64,000 bases of DNA from contig NZ_CP075189.1 in NCBI RefSeq assembly GCF_020510565.1, positions 3,332,501 to 3,396,500 of the forward strand, given 5' to 3'. The notes below the pieces were generated by a model. That model saw only the letters and a program-made list of their open reading frames with translations. It had not been told where the DNA came from and made no database searches. Both the position numbers and the translations under genes were made by a program. The stretch's first letter is position 1. Every line of letters begins with the position of its first letter. Source of the DNA: Ferribacterium limneticum (GTDB lineage Bacteria > Pseudomonadota > Gammaproteobacteria > Burkholderiales > Rhodocyclaceae). This document shows positions 26,201 through 36,071 of the stretch, in pieces.

Positions 26201-27037
26201 TTATTCGTCCCGAATGCGCAGGAAACTGGCAAACCGGGGCAGGCCGCCACCAGTCAGATCACGGTAGCGGTAGGTCACCGTCGCGCCCGACGCAGGCGGC
26301 TCGCGTCTTTGTGCCGCCGAAAAACCCGTGCCCAACAGGAATTCTTTCCCTTCCAGCGTACGTACTTTCAAGGCCCCCAGCATGCCGGCAAAACGGCCCT
26401 TGCCCGGCTGATGACCGATCACGACCGCTTCGGCGTCCTGCCATGGTTTGACTTTGAGCAACGCATCGCTGCGCCCGGTTTCGTAAGGCGCATCGGCCAG
26501 ATGCAGCATCAGCCCTTCGCCGCCCGCCCGAACAACCTCATCGAGGCGTTTTTTCAGAGTCTTACGGTCAACCGGAAAAAACTGCTTAATTTCAAATAAC
26601 CACGGGACGTTGGCTTGGCGAACCACCTGCCGTATCTGCTCGGCCCGCTCGCTGAATGTGCCCGGCGCGCCCGGCAATTCGAAAATCATGTAGCGCACGT
26701 CGCGCCAGGCGCCATCATCGGGAATCTCACGCCGGACTATGCCGGAAACGCGCTCGAACTGGCCGCGGGCGATCCACAGTTCGCCGTCGAGCGGCTGTTT
26801 CGGCAAACCGGCGAGAAACCAGTCTGGTGCGTTAATGGTTTTTCCGCTACGAAAGTGCAGCACCTGCCCATCCCAGATCGCGCGCACGCCGTCGAGCTTT
26901 TCACTGGCCAGGTAGCGGGAGACGTCGATCTGCTCGCGATAGACATTGGCCAGCAGAATAGCCGGCGCTTCAGCTACAGCGAGGATCGGCAGCGTCAGCG
27001 CCAACCCGATGAGCAGCGCCTGAAGCAGCCAGGACAT
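26201..27037 (-). CDS. ligE: Periplasmic minimal ATP-dependent DNA ligase (Lig E)
   Basis: Seals nicks in duplex DNA using ATP. The 278-aa protein has an N-terminal signal peptide (hydrophobic about 4-22, cleavage likely after AVAEA), then the adenylation domain with nucleotidyl Lys47 in EKLDGVRA (motif I), DVRYMIFELPG (motif III), GEGLMLHL (motif IV) and LLKVKPWQDAEAVVIGH (motif V), and a short OB-fold end. No extra DNA-binding domain is present, as in Lig E. Export of the ligase to the periplasm is a known trait of this group, with a proposed link to DNA uptake or extracellular DNA. Its ATG shares one base with the tyrA stop (TGATG), so it is translationally coupled to tyrA. Confidence 0.93.
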   Translation of the reverse strand: MSWLLQALLIGLALTLPILAVAEAPAILLANVYREQIDVSRYLASEKLDGVRAIWDGQVLHFRSGKTINAPDWFLAGLPKQPLDGELWIARGQFERVSGIVRREIPDDGAWRDVRYMIFELPGAPGTFSERAEQIRQVVRQANVPWLFEIKQFFPVDRKTLKKRLDEVVRAGGEGLMLHLADAPYETGRSDALLKVKPWQDAEAVVIGHQPGKGRFAGMLGALKVRTLEGKEFLLGTGFSAAQRREPPASGATVTYRYRDLTGGGLPRFASFLRIRDE

Positions 27038-27906
27038 CAGCCCTCGCCGGCCCAGTCGCGACGGGCGCGACGGGCGATGCCGAAGACTTCTTCAAGGCGC
27101 TCGCCGTCATTGCGAGCCAGCGCCGTACGCAGTTCGTCGAGCTGCGCCCGATAGCAATCCAGTTCGCCGAGCAGTGCTTCGCGGTTGGCGAGGCAGATAT
27201 CGCGCCACATTTCCGGGTGGCTGGCGGCGATACGCGTGAAGTCGCGGAAACCGGAAGCGGCGAAGGTGAAGAACAGGTCGGCGTCGTCGCGCACGGCCAG
27301 TTGATGCACCAGGGCGTAGGACAGCAGATGCGGCAGATGGCTGACCGCAGCGAACACGCGATCGTGCATTTCCGGCGTCAGTTCGTAGATGTCGGCGCCG
27401 CACAGCGACCAGGCGCGCTTGATGTGGTCGAGGGCATCGTCGCTGTTTTCCGCCAAGGGCGTGACGACGACCTTCTTGCCCTGGTAAAGATCCCAGCGCG
27501 CCGCTGCCGGGCCACTGTTTTCAGCACCGGCAATCGGGTGGGCCGGCACGAACTGGCCGATGCGGTCGCCGAGCGCAGCACGTGCCGCCGCGACCACGTC
27601 GCCCTTGGTCGACCCGCCGTCGGTAACGATGGTATTCGGGCCAAGATACGGTCCGATACGTTCGAAAATGTCAGCCATCTGCGCCACTGGCGTTGCCACC
27701 AGGACGATGTCGGCATCCTCGATTTCGTGGGTCGGGTTGATCCCGGCCCGGTCGATGACGCCGAGTTCCTGTGCCTTGCGCAAAGTGGCCGGGGTGCGGC
27801 CGAAACCGACGACTTCCTCGACGGCATCGGCTTCCTTGAGGGCCAGCGAGAACGAGCCGCCGATCAGGCCGGTGCCAAAGACGACGACTTTGCCGAATTC
27901 GGCCAT
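27037..27906 (-). CDS. tyrA: Prephenate dehydrogenase
   Basis: Oxidatively decarboxylates prephenate to 4-hydroxyphenylpyruvate in tyrosine synthesis. The 289-aa protein begins MAEFGKVVVFGTGLIGGSF, an NAD(P)-binding Rossmann start, and carries GSTKGDVV and PAHPIAGAENSGP, the substrate-binding signature. I chose the ATG at 27906, 4 bases after the hisC stop; the open frame extends 81 codons further inside hisC but that part is a frame shadow. It has no fused chorismate mutase, which is carried by pheA in the same operon. The stop overlaps the ligE start. Confidence 0.95.
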   Translation of the reverse strand: MAEFGKVVVFGTGLIGGSFSLALKEADAVEEVVGFGRTPATLRKAQELGVIDRAGINPTHEIEDADIVLVATPVAQMADIFERIGPYLGPNTIVTDGGSTKGDVVAAARAALGDRIGQFVPAHPIAGAENSGPAAARWDLYQGKKVVVTPLAENSDDALDHIKRAWSLCGADIYELTPEMHDRVFAAVSHLPHLLSYALVHQLAVRDDADLFFTFAASGFRDFTRIAASHPEMWRDICLANREALLGELDCYRAQLDELRTALARNDGERLEEVFGIARRARRDWAGEG

Positions 27907-27910
27907 GGTC

Positions 27911-28999
27911 TTAGAGCGCCTGCTCCAGCGCTTCGAGGAAGCGGGTATTTTCCGGCTCGGCACCGATGGTGACGCGCAACCATTCCGGCAGGCCGTAGCC
28001 GCCGATCGGCCGGACGATGACGCCCTGCTTGAGGAGCTTCTGATTAACCCCGGCACCATCGCCCACCTTGAAGGTGACGAAATTACCGTGCGGCTTGATG
28101 TATTCGAGGCCCAATTTCTCAAGGCCGGCGACGATCTGCGCCATGCCAAGCCGATTCAGCTCGTAGCTCGCCTGCAGGAATTCGTCGTCATCGAGCGCCG
28201 CCAGCGCCCCGGCCAGCGCCAGGTTGTTAACGTTGAACGGCTGGCGAACGCGGTTCATGAGGTCGGCCACCTCGGCCGAAGCCAGCGCATAACCGATGCG
28301 TAGCCCGGCCAGGCCGTAGATCTTCGACATCGTTCGGCAGACGACGAGGTTGGGAAAATCCTTGATCCAGCCGGCAACATCGACCCGTTCGGCAGGCGGC
28401 AGGTAGTCGTTATAGGCCTCGTCGAGGACAACAACGACATCCTTGGGCACCGCCTCGAGGAAGGCGCGGACTTCCGGATAGGGCACGAAATTACCGGTCG
28501 GATTGTTCGGGTTGGCGATCCACACAATGCGGGTATCGGGTCGGATGGCGGCGCGCATGGCATCGAGGTCGTGGCCATAGTTCTTGGCCGGAGTCGCGAT
28601 CAGTTCGCCACCGATCGACAAGGTGGCCAGCGGATAAACGGCAAAGGCGTGTTGCGCGAAAACGGCCGAGCGGCCGGGTGCCAGGAAAACGCGGGCGATA
28701 AGGTCGAGCACGTCGTTCGAGCCGTTGCCAAGGACCACCTGATTTTGCGCCAGACCACATCGCTCGGCCACTTTGGCGATCAGGTCGAACTGATCGGGAT
28801 AGCGCTCGACACCGCTGATCGCCGCCTCAACCGCCTTTTTCGCCTTCGGGCTCATGCCCAGCGGATTTTCGTTGGATGCCAGCTTGACGATCTGGTCGAC
28901 CGGAATGCCCGTTTCACGGGCCAGTTCAGTGATCGGCTTGCCCGGCTGGTAGGGCGAAATGGCGCGGACGTAAGGCAGCGCCTGGTCGGCAAGGCTCAT
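27911..28999 (-). CDS. hisC: Histidinol-phosphate / aromatic aminotransferase
   Basis: PLP-dependent class I/II aminotransferase of 362 aa. In this operon position it most likely serves histidine synthesis and also phenylpyruvate/4-hydroxyphenylpyruvate amination. Motifs seen are ASNENPLGMSPKA (41-53), NPNNPTGNFV (172-181), DEAYNDY (203-209), and the Schiff-base Lys226 in CRTMSKIYGLAGLRIGYA. Start ATG lies 10 bases after the pheA stop. Confidence 0.95.
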   Translation of the reverse strand: MSLADQALPYVRAISPYQPGKPITELARETGIPVDQIVKLASNENPLGMSPKAKKAVEAAISGVERYPDQFDLIAKVAERCGLAQNQVVLGNGSNDVLDLIARVFLAPGRSAVFAQHAFAVYPLATLSIGGELIATPAKNYGHDLDAMRAAIRPDTRIVWIANPNNPTGNFVPYPEVRAFLEAVPKDVVVVLDEAYNDYLPPAERVDVAGWIKDFPNLVVCRTMSKIYGLAGLRIGYALASAEVADLMNRVRQPFNVNNLALAGALAALDDDEFLQASYELNRLGMAQIVAGLEKLGLEYIKPHGNFVTFKVGDGAGVNQKLLKQGVIVRPIGGYGLPEWLRVTIGAEPENTRFLEALEQAL

Positions 29000-29009
29000 C
29001 GAGCTTTCC

Positions 29010-30113
29010 TTAATAAACGGCTACCGGGTAGGACCCGAGAATTTTGAGATAGGCGGCGTAGGCAGCCAGTTCTTCCAAGGCAGTCTTGATCGCCGGGTCA
29101 TCATGATGACCTTCGATATCGACGTAGAAAACGTATTCCCACAGGGCATTCTTGGCCGGCCGCGATTCCAGCCGACACATCGAGACACCGGCCTGCGACA
29201 GCGGCCGAAGTAGCTCGTGAAGCGCGCCCGTGCGGTTCGGTGCCGACATGATCAGCGAAGTCTTGTCGCGACCGGAAACCGCCGCATCGTGCTTGCCGAG
29301 AATCAGGAAGCGCGTTGTGTTGTTCGGCTCGTCCTCGATGTTCTCGGCCAGCTTGGGCAGCTGGTAGCGGGCCGCCGCCGCTTCGCCGGCGATCGCTGCG
29401 GTACCTACTTCGGCCGCGGCGAATTGGGCCGCCTGGGCATTGCTGCCGACCGAGATGCGTTGCACCCCGGGCAGCATGCGGTTGAGCCATTCGTGGCACT
29501 GCGCCAGCGATTGGGCGTGCGAATAGACCTTGGTAATGGTGTCCAGGCTGGATTCATTGGACATCAGGTTCTGGTGCACACGGACGACGACTTCGCCGCA
29601 GATTTTCAGCGGCGTTGTCAGCAGCAGATCCATGGTCCGGCCGATGGCGCCTTCGGTCGAATTCTCGACCGGCACCACGGCGTAGTGCGCGTGCCCGGCT
29701 TCGACTTCGCGGAAGACATCGTCAATCGAAGCCTGCGGCAGCAGATGCGCCGCATGGCCGAAATGCTTGGTTGCTGCCGATTCGGAAAAGGTGCCGAGCG
29801 GCCCGAGGAAGGCGATGCCGAGCGGCTCTTCAAGCGACAGGCAGGCCGACATCACTTCGCGGAAGAAGAAGGTGATGTTTTCGTTGGGCAGCGGGCCAGG
29901 GTTGGCATCCTGCAAGCGGCGCAAGACCTGAGCTTCACGCTCGGGACGGTAGATATGCCCGGCTTCGCCATGCTCGGCCTTGATCTCGCCGACCTTCTGG
30001 GCGCAACGGGCGCGCTGGTTGAGGAGGCGCAGCAATTCGCTGTCGATACCGTCGATTTCGGCGCGCACGCCGGCCAGGGCTTTCTGCAAGTCGGTCTGCT
30101 GCGGGTCGCTCAT
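29010..30113 (-). CDS. pheA: Bifunctional chorismate mutase / prephenate dehydratase
   Basis: Converts chorismate to prephenate and then phenylpyruvate. The 367-aa protein has an AroQ-type chorismate mutase (about 8-92, with RAEIDGIDSELLRLLNQRA), a prephenate dehydratase domain (about 96-275, GIAFLGPLGTFSESAA and VPVENSTEGAIGRTMDLLL), and a C-terminal ACT domain (about 285-360) with the ESRPAKNALWEYVFYVD phenylalanine-binding motif, so feedback control by Phe is expected. It lies 4 bases after serC. Confidence 0.96.
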   Translation of the reverse strand: MSDPQQTDLQKALAGVRAEIDGIDSELLRLLNQRARCAQKVGEIKAEHGEAGHIYRPEREAQVLRRLQDANPGPLPNENITFFFREVMSACLSLEEPLGIAFLGPLGTFSESAATKHFGHAAHLLPQASIDDVFREVEAGHAHYAVVPVENSTEGAIGRTMDLLLTTPLKICGEVVVRVHQNLMSNESSLDTITKVYSHAQSLAQCHEWLNRMLPGVQRISVGSNAQAAQFAAAEVGTAAIAGEAAAARYQLPKLAENIEDEPNNTTRFLILGKHDAAVSGRDKTSLIMSAPNRTGALHELLRPLSQAGVSMCRLESRPAKNALWEYVFYVDIEGHHDDPAIKTALEELAAYAAYLKILGSYPVAVY

Positions 30114-30117
30114 AAAC

Positions 30118-31203
30118 TCAACCGTTACGTTTGGCGAAATCGTTCATGAAGGCCACCAGCGCCTGCACGGCCTCCAGCGACACGGCGTTGTAGATCGAGG
30201 CACGCATGCCGCCCACCGACTTGTGCCCCTTGAGGCCAAGCACGCCAGCCGCCTTGGCTTCGGCCAGGAAAGCGGCATCAAGATCGGCATTGGCCAGAAT
30301 GAACGGCACATTCATGGCCGAGCGGCAGTCCGGATCGACCGGGTTGGTGTAGAAGCCCTCGGAATCGTCGATGGCGGAATACAAAATTCGCGCTTTTTCG
30401 GCGTTGACCGTAGCAATCCCTGACAAACCGCCCTGCCGCTTGAGCCACTGGAAAACCAGGCCGGCGAAGTAGATGCCGAAGGTCGGCGGCGTGTTGAGCA
30501 TCGAACCGTTTTCGGCCATGACCGCGTAGTCCATGACCGTCGGGATATTCAGCGGCGCCATGCCAAGCAGGTCGCGATGAACGACGACCAGCGTCAGTCC
30601 GGACGGGCCGATGTTCTTCTGCGCGCCAGCGTAGATCAGGCCGAATTTCTCGACATTGACTGGCCGCGAGAGGATATGCGACGACATGTCGGCAACCAGC
30701 GGCACGCCGGTGTCAGCGATACGCTCGGCCGGAACTTCAACGCCGTGGATCGTTTCGTTGGTGCACACATGCAGGTAGGCGGCGAACGGGTCGAGCTTGA
30801 TCTCCTCGGCCACCGGCAGGCGGGTGAAACCGCTGCTCTCGGTCGTCGCGGCACAACGGACGTTGCCAATGCGCTGCGCTTCCTTGAAGGCCTTCTTCGA
30901 CCACGAGCCGGTCACGATGTAGTCGGCCGAGCGACCGGCCAGCAGGTTCATCGGAATCTGCGCGAACTGCTGCGTCGCCCCGCCCTGCAGGAAAAGCACC
31001 TTGTACTGCTCGGGAATCCCCATCAGTTCGCGCAGGTCGGCTTCGGCCTGGCCGAGAATGCTGCCGAATTCCTTGCCGCGATGGCTCATTTCCATGACGC
31101 TGCAACCTGCGCCATGCCAGTCAAGCAGTTCTTCCTGCGCCTGGCGCAGGACTTCCTCGGGAAGAGCAGCCGGACCGGCGCTGAAATTCCAGATGCGGCT
31201 CAT
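30118..31203 (-). CDS. serC: Phosphoserine aminotransferase
   Basis: PLP enzyme making 3-phosphoserine for serine synthesis, also 4-phosphohydroxythreonine for pyridoxal phosphate. The 361-aa protein begins MSRIWNFSAGPAALPEEVLR, has the PLP lysine K196 in YAGAQKNIGPSG, and ends with KGHKSVGGMRASIYNA, all family hallmarks. Its ATG directly abuts the gyrA stop with no spacer. The gyrA-serC-pheA-hisC-tyrA order is the common betaproteobacterial operon. Confidence 0.97.
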   Translation of the reverse strand: MSRIWNFSAGPAALPEEVLRQAQEELLDWHGAGCSVMEMSHRGKEFGSILGQAEADLRELMGIPEQYKVLFLQGGATQQFAQIPMNLLAGRSADYIVTGSWSKKAFKEAQRIGNVRCAATTESSGFTRLPVAEEIKLDPFAAYLHVCTNETIHGVEVPAERIADTGVPLVADMSSHILSRPVNVEKFGLIYAGAQKNIGPSGLTLVVVHRDLLGMAPLNIPTVMDYAVMAENGSMLNTPPTFGIYFAGLVFQWLKRQGGLSGIATVNAEKARILYSAIDDSEGFYTNPVDPDCRSAMNVPFILANADLDAAFLAEAKAAGVLGLKGHKSVGGMRASIYNAVSLEAVQALVAFMNDFAKRNG

Positions 31204-33852
31204 TTATGCTTCTCCACCTTCGTTGGGTTCGGACGATTCCGGATTTTGCTCGTTTTCCGGGTTGACCGTGGGATTCACCGATTCAGTGTCAACTTCGACT
31301 TCAGCATCGACCTCGGCCACCGACTCAGCGACCTTTTCCAGGCCGGCCAGCTTCTCGCCGTCATCCAGCGAAATCAGCGTGACGCCCTGCGTCGCCCGGC
31401 CCATGCCGCGGATTTCCGCGACGCGGGTCCGGATCAGCACGCCGCCGGTGGTGATCAGCATGATTTCATCTTCGTCATTGACCAGCTTGGCGCCAACGAC
31501 GATGCCGTTGCGCTCGCTGTCGGCAATGGCACGGACCCCCTGCGTGCCGCGACCAGAGTGGCGGAAATCAGCCAGCACGGTGCGCTTGCCGAAACCGTTC
31601 TCGGTAGCGACCAGTACGGTCTGCTGATCGCTCTCGGCGACCAGCAGCGAAATCACCGACTGGCCTTCCATCAGGCGCATGCCGCGCACGCCGCGGGCGC
31701 CACGACCCATCGGACGGACGTCTTCTTCGTCGAACCAGACGGCCTTGCCGGCGTTGGACACGAGCACGATATCGCTCGTCCCGCTGGTCAGTTCGACGCC
31801 GATCAGGTAATCGCCTTCGTCCAGCGCCACGGCAATGATGCCGGCCTTGCGCGGGTTCGAGTAGTCGGACAGCGGCGTCTTCTTGACGGTGCCCATGACG
31901 GTGGCCATGAACACGTACTGGTCGTCGGAGAATTCCTTGACCGGCAGCACGGCGTTGATCCGTTCGCCCTCTTCGAGCGGGAAGAGATTGACGATCGGCT
32001 TGCCGCGGCTGACCCGGCTACCCTGCGGCGCTTCGTAAACCTTGAGCCAATAACAACGGCCGCGATTCGAGAAGCACAGGATGTAATCGTGGGTGTTGGC
32101 AACAAACAGATGATCGACGAAATCCTCGTCCTTGATCGCCGCCGCCTGCTTGCCGCGACCACCGCGCTTCTGGGCGCGATAGTCGGCCAGCGGCTGAGCC
32201 TTGATATAGCCGCCGTGCGACAGCGTGACGACCATGTCCTGCGGCGTAATCAGGTCTTCGAGGCTAAGCTCGTGCGTCTGCAGGATGATTTCCGAGCGGC
32301 GCTCGTCGCCGAACTGCTCGCGGATCGCCACCAGTTCGGTGACGATGATTTCGGTGATGCGTTCCGGCTTGGCCAGGATGTCGAGCAGATCGAGGATCTT
32401 GGCCATGACATCCTTGTACTCGCCAACAATTTTGTCCTGCTCGAGGCCGGTCAGGCGCTGCAATTGCATTTCAAGAATGCGCTGCGCCTGGGCTTCCGAG
32501 AGCAGATAACCTTGACTCGACAGACCGAACTCCGGCGCCAGACCATCCGGACGCGAAGCGTCGGAAGCCGCACGCACCAGCATTTCCTCGACCACCGGAC
32601 TGCGCCAGTGACGATCCATCAAGCCACGCTTGGCGTCGGCCGGCGTCGGCGCCGCCTTGATCAGCGCGATGATTTCATCGACGTTGGACAACGCAACAGC
32701 CAGACCTTCGAGGATGTGACCGCGTTCGCGCGCCTTGCGCAGTTCGTAAACCGTGCGCCGCGTAATGACTTCACGACGGTGCGACAGGAAGCATTCGAGC
32801 ATCTGCTTCAGGTTGAGCAAGCGCGGCTGGCCATCGACCAGCGCCACCATGTTCATGCCGAAGGTGTCCTGCAACTGCGTCTGCTTGTACAAGTTGTTGA
32901 GGATGACCTCGCCAACTTCGCCGCGCTTCAGTTCGATGACAATGCGCATGCCCGACTTGTCGGATTCGTCACGGATATCGGAAATACCGTCAATCTTCTT
33001 CTCGTTAACCAGCTCGGCGATCTTCTCGATCAGCGATTTTTTGTTAACTTGATAAGGAATCTCGTCGACGATCAAGGCCTGACGGCCATTGCTCTTCTCC
33101 ATATCCTCAAAGTGCGTGCGGGCGCGCATGATGACGCGGCCACGGCCCGTCTGGTAACCCTCACGGACGCCCGTCATGCCGTAGATCAGGCCAGCCGTCG
33201 GGAAGTCCGGTGCTGGAATGTAGGCAATCAATTCCTCGATGCTGATCGCCGGGTTTTCCAGCATGGCCAGACAACCGGCGATGACTTCATTCAGGTTGTG
33301 CGGCGGAATGTTGGTCGCCATGCCCACCGCGATACCGGACGAACCGTTGATCAGCAGATTGGGAATGCGCGCCGGCATGACCAGCGGTTCGTTTTCCGAA
33401 CCGTCGTAGTTCGGCCCGAAATCGACGGTTTCCTTGTCGAGGTCCTCGAGCAACTGATGGCCAATCTTGGCCATGCGGACTTCGGTGTAACGCATTGCCG
33501 CGGCGTTGTCGCCGTCCACCGAACCGAAGTTGCCCTGGCCATCGACCAGCATGTAGCGCAGCGAGAAATCCTGCGCCATGCGGACGATGGTGTCATAGAC
33601 CGCGGTATCGCCGTGCGGGTGGTACTTACCGATCACGTCACCGACGATACGCGCCGATTTCTTGTACGCCTTGTTCCAGTCGTTGTTCAGCTCGTGCATC
33701 GCGAACAGCACCCGGCGATGCACCGGCTTCAGGCCATCGCGCGCATCCGGCAACGCCCGGCCAACGATCACGCTCATGGCGTAATCGAGATAAGAACGCC
33801 GCATCTCGTCTTCGAGGCTGATCGGCAATGTTTCTTTGGCGAATTGGTCCAT
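31204..33852 (-). CDS. gyrA: DNA gyrase subunit A
   Basis: Breakage-rejoining subunit of the type IIA topoisomerase that introduces negative supercoils. The 882-aa protein has the usual length, the catalytic Tyr122 in [10 protein letters not shown], and the quinolone region [10 protein letters not shown] with Thr83 and Asp87 (E. coli numbering matches directly). Thr at position 83 is also natural in Pseudomonas aeruginosa. The C-terminal beta-pinwheel (about 500-835) includes the GyrA-box-like QKRGGRGKQ, followed by an acidic tail. It is the first gene of the operon and divergent from mtaD across 98 bases that show no clear promoter by eye. Confidence 0.98.
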   Translation of the reverse strand: MDQFAKETLPISLEDEMRRSYLDYAMSVIVGRALPDARDGLKPVHRRVLFAMHELNNDWNKAYKKSARIVGDVIGKYHPHGDTAVYDTIVRMAQDFSLRYMLVDGQGNFGSVDGDNAAAMRYTEVRMAKIGHQLLEDLDKETVDFGPNYDGSENEPLVMPARIPNLLINGSSGIAVGMATNIPPHNLNEVIAGCLAMLENPAISIEELIAYIPAPDFPTAGLIYGMTGVREGYQTGRGRVIMRARTHFEDMEKSNGRQALIVDEIPYQVNKKSLIEKIAELVNEKKIDGISDIRDESDKSGMRIVIELKRGEVGEVILNNLYKQTQLQDTFGMNMVALVDGQPRLLNLKQMLECFLSHRREVITRRTVYELRKARERGHILEGLAVALSNVDEIIALIKAAPTPADAKRGLMDRHWRSPVVEEMLVRAASDASRPDGLAPEFGLSSQGYLLSEAQAQRILEMQLQRLTGLEQDKIVGEYKDVMAKILDLLDILAKPERITEIIVTELVAIREQFGDERRSEIILQTHELSLEDLITPQDMVVTLSHGGYIKAQPLADYRAQKRGGRGKQAAAIKDEDFVDHLFVANTHDYILCFSNRGRCYWLKVYEAPQGSRVSRGKPIVNLFPLEEGERINAVLPVKEFSDDQYVFMATVMGTVKKTPLSDYSNPRKAGIIAVALDEGDYLIGVELTSGTSDIVLVSNAGKAVWFDEEDVRPMGRGARGVRGMRLMEGQSVISLLVAESDQQTVLVATENGFGKRTVLADFRHSGRGTQGVRAIADSERNGIVVGAKLVNDEDEIMLITTGGVLIRTRVAEIRGMGRATQGVTLISLDDGEKLAGLEKVAESVAEVDAEVEVDTESVNPTVNPENEQNPESSEPNEGGEA

Positions 33853-33950
33853 GTCTCACATTCGCACCGCTTGCGCGATGCCTTATTAGTTGATTCAAGC
33901 GTAATTTGCTATTTTAACACGCCAACTTAACCGTACAGACCCCGTTTTAC

Positions 33951-35285
33951 ATGACAACAACACCCCAAGTTATCGACCTGCTCATCGACGCCCGCTGGAT
34001 TGCGACGGTCGAATCCGATCTCGTCCTAACCAACCATGCCGTCGCCGTTGACGCCGGTCGCATTTTGGCTGTTTTGCCCAGTGGCGAAGCACATGCCCGC
34101 TTTGCGCCGGGCAAGCATGTCAATTTGCCGGATCACATCCTGATCCCAGGCCTAATCAACCTGCACACCCATGCCGCAATGACACTGATGCGCGGCCTGG
34201 CCGACGACCTGCCGCTCATGGACTGGCTGCAAAAACACATCTGGCCGGCCGAAACCGCCCACATGTCGCCCCAGTTCGTCTACGACGGCACCCGCCTCGC
34301 CTGCGCCGAAATGCTCAAGGGCGGCATCACCTGCTTCAACGACATGTACTTTTATCCCGAGGCCGCCGCGGCCGCCGCCTCCGAAGCCGGCATGCGCGCC
34401 ATGCTCGGCATCATCGCTCTGGAATTCCCCACGCCCTACGCCAGCGATGCCGACGACTACCTGAACAAGGGCCTGGCTGTTCGCGAAACATGGCTGAACG
34501 ACCCGCTGATCGGCTTCTGCCTTGCCCCACACGCCCCCTACACCGTCGCCGACAGCACTTTCGACAGAATCCTGACGCTTTCCGAGCAGATGAACCTGCC
34601 GGTTCATTGCCATATTCACGAAACGCGACAGGAAATTGAGGAGAGCCTGAAGCAGCACCAACGCCGACCGCTTGAGCGCCTGCACCAACTCGGCCAGCTT
34701 GGCCCCAATTTCATCGGCGTGCACGCCGTCCACCTTGACGAAGACGAATTGCAGCTACTGGCGTCCACCGGCTGCAGCATCACCCACTGCCCGACCTCCA
34801 ATCTCAAGCTGGCCAGCGGCTTTGCGCCTGTGGCGCGGATGCGACAACTTGGTATCAATGTCGGACTGGGTACCGACGGCGCAGCCAGCAACAACCGCCT
34901 CGACCTGTTCGGCGAAATGCGCCTGGCCTCCCTCCTCGCCAAAGGCCTGACAGGAGATGCCAGCGCCCTGCCGGCCCGCGACATCCTGCGCATGGCAACC
35001 CTCAACGCAGCCAACGCTTTGGGCCTGGGCAAGGAAATCGGCTCGATTTCCCCCGGCAAGTCCGCCGACCTTTGTGCCGTCGACCTCGGCGCCCTTGAAA
35101 TGCGCCCATGTTTCGATCCGCTGTCACATCTCGTCAATGTTGCCGGGCGAGAATGCGTCAGTCATGTATGGGTGGCCGGAAAGTGTTGCGTAGAACACAA
35201 AACTTTACTCAACAATGACCAAAAGCACTTGGAATCGGTCATTGCACTATGGCAGAATGCTCTGGAAGTCCGCCGGCAGCCTTGA
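33951..35285 (+). CDS. mtaD: TRZ/ATZ-family amidohydrolase, likely 5-methylthioadenosine/S-adenosylhomocysteine deaminase
   Basis: Zinc or iron amidohydrolase that removes the 6-amino group of MTA or SAH in S-adenosylmethionine recycling. The 444-aa protein has the metal-binding HxH at H72/H74 (GLINLHTHAAMTLMRG), then HCHIHET near 222, and a late GTDGAASNNRLDLFGEMRLA loop with the metal Asp. The motif set matches MtaD, and it precedes ubiG and gph as in related betaproteobacteria (here with an OmpA-family gene between). It transcribes away from gyrA. The exact substrate is inferred from family. Confidence 0.9.
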   Translation: MTTTPQVIDLLIDARWIATVESDLVLTNHAVAVDAGRILAVLPSGEAHARFAPGKHVNLPDHILIPGLINLHTHAAMTLMRGLADDLPLMDWLQKHIWPAETAHMSPQFVYDGTRLACAEMLKGGITCFNDMYFYPEAAAAAASEAGMRAMLGIIALEFPTPYASDADDYLNKGLAVRETWLNDPLIGFCLAPHAPYTVADSTFDRILTLSEQMNLPVHCHIHETRQEIEESLKQHQRRPLERLHQLGQLGPNFIGVHAVHLDEDELQLLASTGCSITHCPTSNLKLASGFAPVARMRQLGINVGLGTDGAASNNRLDLFGEMRLASLLAKGLTGDASALPARDILRMATLNAANALGLGKEIGSISPGKSADLCAVDLGALEMRPCFDPLSHLVNVAGRECVSHVWVAGKCCVEHKTLLNNDQKHLESVIALWQNALEVRRQP

Positions 35286-35340
35286 GCTTCGCCATAACGC
35301 GGGTTAAAGATTTTCAAATTTTCTTCAACGAGGGAAAACA

Positions 35341-36000
35341 ATGATCAAAAATATCGCCAAGAAATCTCTGGTTCTGGCCCTGCTGGCCGGTATCGGTTTT
35401 ACCGCTGTTGCCCAAGAACGCGTTTACCTGATCGACGGCCGTGACGTCGTCGCCAAGTCCGGTTTCGGCCTGTGCTGGCGCGATGGCTACTGGACCCCGG
35501 CCGCTGCTGCCGCCGACAAGGCCGGTTGCGAGTGCGACAAGGACCTGCTGCCGGCAGAAGCCTGCGCCCCGAAGGTTGCTGCCGCTCCGGCCGCTGCCGC
35601 TGCCACCGGCGTCAAGCCGTCCGGCGAGAAGATCACCGTCGCTGCTGACGCCCTGTTTGACTTTAACAAGGCTGTCCTGCGTCCGGCCGGCAAAGCCAAG
35701 CTCGACGAGCTGGTTTCCAAGGCCAAGGCCATCAAGCTCGAAGTGATCTTGGCCGTTGGCCACACCGACCGCATCGGTGGTGACGCCTACAACCAGAAGC
35801 TGTCCGAGAAGCGCGCTGCCGCTGTCAAGGAATACCTGGTCGCCAAGGGCATCGAAGCCAACCGTGTTTACACCGAAGGCAAGGGCGAGAAGCAGCCGGT
35901 TACCGGCGACAAGTGCAAGGGCAATGCCAAGACCAAGGCCCTGATCGACTGCCTGCAGCCGGACCGTCGCGTTGATATTGAAGTCATCGGCACCAAGTAA
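35341..36000 (+). CDS. OmpA-family outer membrane protein
   Basis: A 219-aa exported protein with a signal peptide (about 1-24, cleavage after FTAVA). A short N-terminal part with four Cys includes [11 protein letters not shown] and GCECDKD, then an Ala-rich linker (about 80-90) and a C-terminal OmpA/MotB peptidoglycan-binding domain (about 98-219) with [20 protein letters not shown]. There is no eight-stranded barrel domain, so it is a small periplasmic or peptidoglycan-associated form. A strong Shine-Dalgarno (GAGGGA) stands about 7 bases before the ATG. It is followed by a terminator, so it is the last gene of its unit. Confidence 0.92.
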   Translation: MIKNIAKKSLVLALLAGIGFTAVAQERVYLIDGRDVVAKSGFGLCWRDGYWTPAAAAADKAGCECDKDLLPAEACAPKVAAAPAAAAATGVKPSGEKITVAADALFDFNKAVLRPAGKAKLDELVSKAKAIKLEVILAVGHTDRIGGDAYNQKLSEKRAAAVKEYLVAKGIEANRVYTEGKGEKQPVTGDKCKGNAKTKALIDCLQPDRRVDIEVIGTK

Positions 36001-36020
36001 TCGGCCGACTCTTCAATGAA

Positions 36021-36045
36021 AGCCCTGCCTCGGCAGGGCTTTTTC
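36021..36045 (+). terminator. Rho-independent terminator after the ompA-family gene
   Basis: Nine-base inverted repeat AGCCCTGCC/GGCAGGGCT followed by five T, 20 bases after the stop codon. Confidence 0.92.
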
Positions 36046-36071
36046 TTTTCCGATCAAATTTTCTCGCCCCC

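Noticed and set aside
30577..33930. Very long open frame on the plus strand opposite gyrA and serC
   Set aside because: High-GC mirror frame of a well-conserved gene; its product has no domain and low-complexity composition.
33853..33950. Promoter for gyrA/mtaD divergent region
   Set aside because: AT-rich, but no -35/-10 pair with proper spacing was convincing in either direction.
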